DNA of 27,147 nt from contig VIGQ01000278.1 of the NCBI GenBank assembly GCA_009663005.1, forward strand, positions 1-27,147, written 5' to 3'. A program made the translations under genes and the position numbers. This document shows positions 20,401 through 27,147 of the stretch, in pieces. Source of the DNA: Actinidia chinensis. Its lineage: Eukaryota > Streptophyta > Magnoliopsida > Ericales > Actinidiaceae. Positions within the stretch are counted from its first letter, which is position 1; the number at the start of each line of letters is the position of its first letter. The notes below the pieces were generated by a model. The model searched no databases, had not been told where the DNA came from, and saw only the letters and a program-made list of their open reading frames with translations.

Positions 20401-23230
20401 AATTATAATTTGATCCCTTAAATTTTTTTCTAAATTTTTAACGTTAGTCACTACAAGTTGAAGATTTTAAAAATTACACTTGTCCCTAATCTTAGTAATT
20501 TTTTTAATCAGTCCCTCAGTATTTAATTTTTGAAAATTAGACTTTGGTCCACACAATTTGAATTTTTTTAATTTATTCCACCCAAGATTTTGTTCAAACG
20601 GATATTATGTCTATATTGAAGTTTTTCCTCGTAAGTCATTTTAAAAATTAAATTTTGGTCCCATTGGAATTTCTAAAAATTATACAGTTGGCGACCATAT
20701 TTATTTTTGATATTTTATAATGTGAACCTTTAAATTATTAAAATTATAATTTCGTCCAATCTTTCAGAATTTTTTCATTTGTAGTCCCCCGAAAGTTTAA
20801 GCTTTTAGAAATTACAGTTTCATCTTGATTTTTTGATGTATAGTTTTTAACGCATAAAGTTTTCACAATTACAATTTGGTGCCTAATTTTTTAATTTTTT
20901 TAATTTATGGCCCACTATATGTAATTACTTAAAAATTATATTTGGTCTCTGGCTTTTGAAAAGTTTTTAATTTTCCTCCAAAGATTTGTTTTTTACAATA
21001 TTTATCCCGCTTGAAATTTTGCTTCGTAAGTTTTTGAAATTATATTTTGGTCCCTTGACTTTTTAAAATTATGTTCGACACCAGATTTCTTGATAGTCAT
21101 AATTTTCACATAAAGTTATTAAAATTATAATTTGATCCCTAATCTTTCTGAGTTTTTTTAACCTTTAGTCATAACAGGTTTAAATTTCAAAAATTACACT
21201 TTGTTCCGTAATCTATTAATTGTTGTTAATTCATCCTCCAGGAGTTTAATTTTTCAAAATTACACTTTGGTCCCTGCAATTTTGAATATTTTCAATTTAT
21301 TCCACTCAAGATCTTAGTTCTAAACGGATATTTATGGTCCGTATTGAAGTTTTTCCTCGTAAGTTTTTAAAAATTATATTTGGGTCCCTTGACTTTATGA
21401 AAATTATAGTTTGGACCATATATTTTGGGGTTGATATGTATAATTGCCCCTTAAATTATTTAATTATAATTTGGGTCCTAATCTTTCAGAATTTTTTCAT
21501 TTAAGTCCCCCGAAGGGTTAAGTCTTTAGAAAATTACAGTTTCATCTCTGAATTTTTTGATATTTATAGTTTGCACACGCCATAAAGTTTTTGGTTAATT
21601 ACAATTGGTGCCTAATTTTGTTTATAATTGTTTTAGTTAGTGACCCCATATTTAATTCTAAAAATTATATTTGGTCTCTAGCATTTTTTTAAGTTTTTCA
21701 TTTTAGTCCTCCCAGAGTTTTTTTTCTAACCAATACTTATGCCCGCATTGAATTGCATCGTAAGTTTTTGAAATTTATTTTTGGTCCCCTGACTTTTTAA
21801 AAATTATAGTTTGGACCCCAGATTTTTTGTATTCATAAATTTTCACATAAAGTTATTGAAATTATAATTTGAATCCCTAATTATTTTTCTAATTTTTTAA
21901 CTTTCTCACTACAAGGTTAAGATTTTAAAATTACACTTTGTTCCCTAATCTTATTAATTTTATTAATTCATGTCCCGTCAGTATTTAATTTTTTTTGAAA
22001 ATTATACTTTTGGTCCGCCCACCAAAAACAAAAAAAAATTTTTTTTTGTTTTTGGCTTTTTTCTAATTTATTCCACCAATATTTTAGTTCTAAACGGATA
22101 TTTAATTCCGTATGAAGTTTTTTCCTCTAAGTTTTTAAAAATTAATTTTTGGTCCTGACTTTCTAACAATTATAGTTTGGACAATATAAGTTTTTGTATT
22201 AATAATTTGGCCCCCTTAAATTATTAAATTATAATTTCGTCCTAATCTTTCAGATTTTTTCATTTTAGTCCCCGAAGGTTAGCTTTTAGAAATTACCGTT
22301 TCATCTCTGAATTTTTTGATATTTATAGTTTTTGCAACTCATCAAGGTTTCACAATTACAATTTGGTGCCTAATTTTTATAATTGTTTTTAATTTATGAC
22401 CCCTATATTTAATTACCTAAAAATTATATCTGGTCTCCTGCATTTTGAAAGTTTTTTAATCTAGTCCTCCCAAGATTTTTTTTCTAACCAGATATTTGCC
22501 TGCATTGAATTTTGCTTCGTGTTTTTGAATTTATTTTTGGTCCCTTGACTTTTTAAAAATTATAGTCTACACCAGATTTCTTGATATTCATAATTTTTTC
22601 ACTTAAAGTTATTAAAATTCTAATTTTAATACCTAATCTTTCTGAGTTTTTTAACTTTAGTCATACAAGGGTTAGAAATTTTAAAAATTAGCAATTTGTT
22701 CCCTAATCTTATTAATTTTTTTTAATCGTCCCTTCAGTATTTAATTTTTTTGAAAATTATACTTTGGTCCCACACAATTTTTGGGATTTTTAATTTTATT
22801 CCACCCAGATTTCTAGTTCTAAACGGATATTTATGTCCGTATTTGACGTTTTTCCTCGAAGTTTTTAAAAATATAATTTTGTGTCCCTGACTTATGAGAA
22901 TTATATATTTGGACTCATATTTTTTTGATATTTCTAATTGCCCCCTTAAATTATAAAATTATAATTTGGTCCCTATATCTTTCAAAGAATTTTTTCAATT
23001 TAGTCCCCAAAGTCCCCCGAAGGTTTAAGCTTTTAGAAATTACAGTTCATCTTGATTTTTTGATATTTTATAGATTTCAACGCATAAAGTTTTTTCAATT
23101 ACAATTGTGGTGCCAATTTTTATAATTGTTTTAATTTAAGGTGCCCCATAATTTAATTACTTAAACATTATATTTTGGTCTCTGGCATTTTGAAAAGTTT
23201 TTAATTTAGCTCGCCAAGATTTTTTTCCTA
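14421..23230. repeat. Satellite array: alternating type 2 / type 1 units (~1.46 kb higher-order repeat)
   Basis: Twelve units with boxes at about 14754, 15487, 16224, 16951, 17668, 18413, 19147, 19859, 20599, 21325, 22095 and 22824. Type 2 units show 'ctgagtttt', 'cactaacagg', 'acactttgttccgtaatc', 'ttcaaaaattacac', 'ctcaagatcttag' and 'tatgaaaattatag'. Type 1 units show 'ctaaatttt', 'cactacaagg', 'ttccctaatc', 'gaaaattatac' and 'cccaagattttag'. From 18.1 to 22.5 kb they alternate strictly: type 2 boxes at 18413, 19859 and 21325, type 1 boxes at 19147, 20599 and 22095. Steps are 1446-1496 bp. Type 1 units here also share private variants ('ttttcacaattac', 'ctctggcattttg'). Units near 16951 and 22824 are mosaics. 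Confidence 0.85.
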
Positions 23231-26200
23231 ACCGGATATTTATGACCGCTTGAAATTTTGCTTCGTAAGTTTTTGAAATTTATATTGTCTCGTTGACTTT
23301 TTAAAAATTATAGTTTGGACCCCAGATTTCTTGATATTTCATATTTTCACATTAAATTATTAAATTATAATTTGATCCCTATCTTTTTGAATTTTTAGAA
23401 ACTTTATTCACTAACGGTTTTAAGATTTTAAAAAATTACATTTTTTGTTCCGTAATCGTTTTATTTGTTTAATTCGTCCCTCCAGTATTTAATTTTTCAA
23501 AAATATACACTTTGGTCCCAACAACGCAATTATTGAATATTTTCAATTTATATCCACTCAAGATTTTAGTCTAAACGGATTTTATGTCCGTATTGAAGTT
23601 GTTCCATTCCTCGAAGTTTTTAAAAATTATATTTTTATTTGGTCCCTATGACTTTCTGAAAATTATAGTTTGGACGCATAGGGGATAATTTTTTGGATAT
23701 TTATAATCTTGACCCCTTAATTATCAAATTAATAATTTGTCCTATCTTTCAGAATTTTTTCATTTTAGTAGTCCCAACCGAGAAGTTTAAGCTTTTAGAA
23801 TTACCGTTTCATCTCTGAATTTTTTGATATTTATAGTTTGCCAACGCATAAAGTTTTTGGCAATTAAAATTTGGTGCCCTCATTTTTTAATTGTTTTAAT
23901 TTGCCCCCTATATTTAATTACTTAAACATTATAATTTTGTGGTCCTCCTGGAACATTTTTTGAAAAGTTTTTAATTTAGTCCTCCCCTCGATTTTTTTTT
24001 CAAACCAATCTTATGACCGCATGGAAATTTGCTTCGTAGTTTTTTTGAAATTTAGTTTTGGTCCCATTGACTTTTTAAAATTATAGTTTGGACCCCAGAT
24101 TTCTTGATATTCAAATAATTTTCACATTAAAGTTTATTAATTATCCATTTGCTCCCCTAATCTTTCTGAATTTTTTTTAACTTTAGTCACTAACGGTTTA
24201 AGATTTTAAATTAATTTTGTTCCGTAATCTTTGTTTAATCTTGTTAATTTTTTCAGTCCCTCCACGTATTTAATTTTTCCAAATTACACTTTGGTCCCAC
24301 GCAATTTGGAATATTTTCAATTTATTCCACTCAAGTTTTTAGTTCTAAACCGGATATTTATGTCCGTCTTGAAGTTTTCCCTCCGTAAGTTTTTAAAAAT
24401 TATATTTTGGTCCCTGACTTTCTGAAAATTATAGTTTGGACCATATATTTTTTTGATAATGTTATAATTTGAACCCTTAATTATAACATTATATTTGGAA
24501 TCCACTATCTTTCAGAATTTTTTCCATTTCTAGGGTCCCCCGAAGAGGTTTAATAGCTTTTAGAAATTACAGTTTCATCTCTGAATTTTTATTGATATTT
24601 ATTGTTTTTGCAACGCATAAAGTTTTTGCAATTAAAATTGGTTCCTAATTTTTTTAATTGTTTAATTTAGTGCCCCTATCTTTAATTACTTAAAAATTAA
24701 TTTGTTGGTCTCTGGCATTTTGAAAAGTTTTTATTTAGTCCGTCCCTCCCTAGATTTTTTTTTCAAACCAGATATTTTGACCGCATTGAAAATTTCTTCG
24801 TAAGTTTTTGGAAATTTATATTTTGGTCCCTTGACTTTTTAACAAGTAAGTTTGGACCCAGATTTCTTGATATTCATACTTTTCACATTTAAAGTTATTA
24901 AATTATATTTGATCCTAATCTTTTCTTCTGCATTTTTTAACTTTAGTCACTAACAGGTTTAAGATTTTAAAAATACATTTTGTTCCGTAATCTTTTTAAT
25001 TTGTTAATTCATCCCTCCAGTATTTAATTTTTCAAAAATTACAACTTTGGTCCCACGCAAATTTGAATATTTCAATTTATTCCACTCAAGATTTTAGTTC
25101 TAAAACGGCTATTTTGTCCGTATTGAAATTTTCCTCGTAAGTTTTAAAATTAATATTTTGGGGGATGGGTCCCTTGACTTTCTGAAAGTCTAGTTTGGAC
25201 ATATATTTTTTTGATATTTTATACTTTGATTGACCACCGTAATTAATCAAATTAATAATGTTGGTCTAATCTTTTCATAATTTTTTCATTTAGTCCCCCG
25301 AAGGTTTCAAAGCTTTTAGAAATTACAACAGTTCATTCCTCTGAATTTTTTTGATTTAAATAATAGTTTGCAACGCATAAATGTTTTGCAATTAAAATTG
25401 TGCAACTAATGTTTTTAATTGTTTTATTTAGAGTGCCCCCTTATTTAATTACTTAAAATTATATTGGTCTCTTGGCATATATGACAAAGTTTTTAATTTA
25501 GTCCTCCCCTCTAGATTTTTTTTTCAAACCAGATTTTTATTTATGACCGCATTAGAAATTTGCTTCGTACGTTTTTTTGAAATTTTAATAATTTTTTTGG
25601 TCCCTTGACTTTTTAAAAATTATAGTTTGTACCCCAGATTTCCTTGATATCTTAAATTTTCCACTTAAAGTTTTAAATATAATTTGAATCCCTAATCTTT
25701 CTGAATTTTTTTAACTTAGTCACTAACCAGTTTAAGCATTTTAAAAAATTACATTTTGGTTCCGTAATCTTTTTAATTTGTTTAATTCATTCCCTCATCA
25801 GTTTTAATGTTTTCAAAAATTACACTTTGGTCTGGTCCCACGCAATTTTTTGAATATTTTCAATTATTCCACTCAAGATTTTAGTTCTAAACGGATATTT
25901 ATGTCCGTATTGAAGTTTCTTCAGACTTCCTCGTAAGTTTTTAAAAATTATTTTTGGTCCCTTGACTTTCTGAAAATTATAGTTTGGACCATATCTTTTA
26001 ATTTGATATTTATATATTTGAAACCCCTTAATTATAAAATTATAATTTTTGGGGTCTAATCTTTAATTCAGAATTTTTTCATTTAGTCCCCCGGGGTTTT
26101 TAAGCTTTTAGAATTAACATACAGTTTCATCTCTTAATTTTTTGATATTTATAGTTTGCACCAGCATAAAGTTTTTGCAATTAAAATTTGGTGCCTAATT

Positions 26201-27147
26201 TTATTTAATTGTTTAATTTAAGTGTAGTGCCCCCTATATTTAATTACTTAAAAATTATATTTTGGTCTCCGTTCTGCATTTGAAAAGTTTTTAATTTAGT
26301 CCTCCCTAGATTTTTTTTTCAAACCAGATATTTAATGACCGCATTGAAAATTGTTTGCGTTCGTAATTTTTGAAATTTATCTTTTGGTCCCTTGACTTTT
26401 TCAAATTAATAGTTAGGAACCCAGATTTCTTGATCTTCATATTTTCCACATTAAAGTTATTAAATATAATTTGATCCCTAATCTTTCTGAATTTTTTACT
26501 TTAGTCACTTAACAGGTTTAAGATTTTTAAAAATTACCTTTTGTTCCGTAACTTTTTAATTTGTTTAATTAATTTCAGTCCCTCCAGTATTTAATTTTTC
26601 AAAAATTACACTTTGGTCCCACGAATTGTGAATATTTTCAATTATATTCACTCAAGATTTAGTCTAAACGGAATTTATGTCGTATTGAAATTTTCCCGGA
26701 GTTTTTAAAAATTATATTTTGGTCCTTACTTTCTGAAAAGTATAGTTTGGACATATATTTTTTTGATATTTATAATTTGACAGCCCTTAAATGAATAAAA
26801 TTTAATAATTTGGTCCTAATCTTTCAGAATTTTTTCTTTAGAGTCCCCCGAAGGTTTAAGCTTTTAGAAATTACAGTTTCATCTCTGGAATTTGTTTGAA
26901 TTTTAAGTTTGCAACGCATAAAGTTTTTGCAATTACAATTTGGTGCCTAATTTTTTATTTGTTTTAATTTAGATGGCCCTATATTGTAATTACGTGGTAA
27001 AGGTTAATATTTTTGGTCTCATCTCGTGGCATTTTGAAAAGTTTTGAATTTAGTACCTACCCTAGATTTTTTTTTCAAACCAGAATATTTATGACCGCAT
27101 TGAAAATTTGCTTCGTAAGTTTTTGAATTTATATTTTGGTCCCCTTG
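23231..27147. repeat. Satellite array: homogeneous type 2 block, units 752-786 bp, continues past window end
   Basis: Five units with boxes at about 23576, 24350, 25106, 25892 and 26669, all type 2 ('cactaac-gg', 'ttccgtaatc', 'ttcaaaaattacac', 'ctgaaaatta', 'ttgcttcg'). They also share block-specific variants: 'tttttttcaaaccag' and 'tatgaccgcattg' from about 24.0 kb, and 'ttgaccccttaatta'. Spacing is longer than elsewhere (752-786 bp) because of many 1-6 base insertions, several of which copy neighbouring bases (for example 'ggtctggtccc' near 25830). The array runs off the end of the window. No gene is seen. Confidence 0.9.

Noticed and set aside
1..27147. Possible CRISPR array from regularly spaced short repeats
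   Set aside because: Spacing is irregular, the 'spacers' are themselves repeats, there are no cas genes, and the retrotransposon is of plant type.
1..27147. rRNA, tRNA or host gene
   Set aside because: No rRNA core sequence, tRNA cloverleaf or host coding region was recognised on either strand. All non-satellite sequence is explained by the retrotransposon apart from about 115 bp at 10946-11060.

Overview
The window looks like plant nuclear heterochromatin, probably pericentromeric or a similar satellite-rich region. Two things support this. First, a very AT-rich tandem satellite with a period near 735 bp fills about 20 kb. Second, it is interrupted by one chromodomain-bearing Ty3/Gypsy LTR retrotransposon of the kind found in plant heterochromatin. 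I found no host protein-coding gene, rRNA, tRNA or CRISPR array. The species cannot be told from the sequence.

Layout. Positions 1-5072 hold about seven satellite units. Positions 5073-12180 hold a 7,108 bp LTR retrotransposon whose genes read on the minus strand. It is flanked by a perfect 5 bp target-site duplication, TAGTG at 5068-5072 and 12181-12185. Positions 12186-27147 resume the same satellite in the middle of the unit, for about 20 more units. Joining across the insertion restores one satellite unit, so the array is older than the insertion.

Satellite. Each ~735 bp unit is built from about eleven short AT-rich modules that begin TTTGGTCCC or a variant of it. The unit is an ancestral dimer of two diverged parts of about 330 and 400 bp, headed by related boxes. 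Sequence variants split the units into type 1 and type 2. The left of the array (to about 14.4 kb) is type 1. The middle (about 14.4-23.2 kb) largely alternates type 2 and type 1, giving a higher-order repeat of about 1.46 kb. The right (from about 23.2 kb) is type 2 only.

Retrotransposon. Reading from 12180 down to 5073 (its own 5' to 3'), the element has: a 5' LTR that lacks the part next to the primer site; a gag remnant with a zinc knuckle; protease; reverse transcriptase; RNase H; integrase with a GPY/F and chromodomain-like tail; a polypurine tract; and a longer 3' LTR. The order is that of a chromovirus, most like the Tekay/Del lineage. Every domain is broken by frameshifts, mostly single-base indels. 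The primer-binding site and most of gag are missing, so as written the copy is non-autonomous.

Quality caution. Small indels are spread through both satellite and transposon, yet some stretches are clean, including two satellite patches of 218 bp that are identical. This resembles an incompletely polished long-read assembly. Many of the 'mutations' may therefore not be real.
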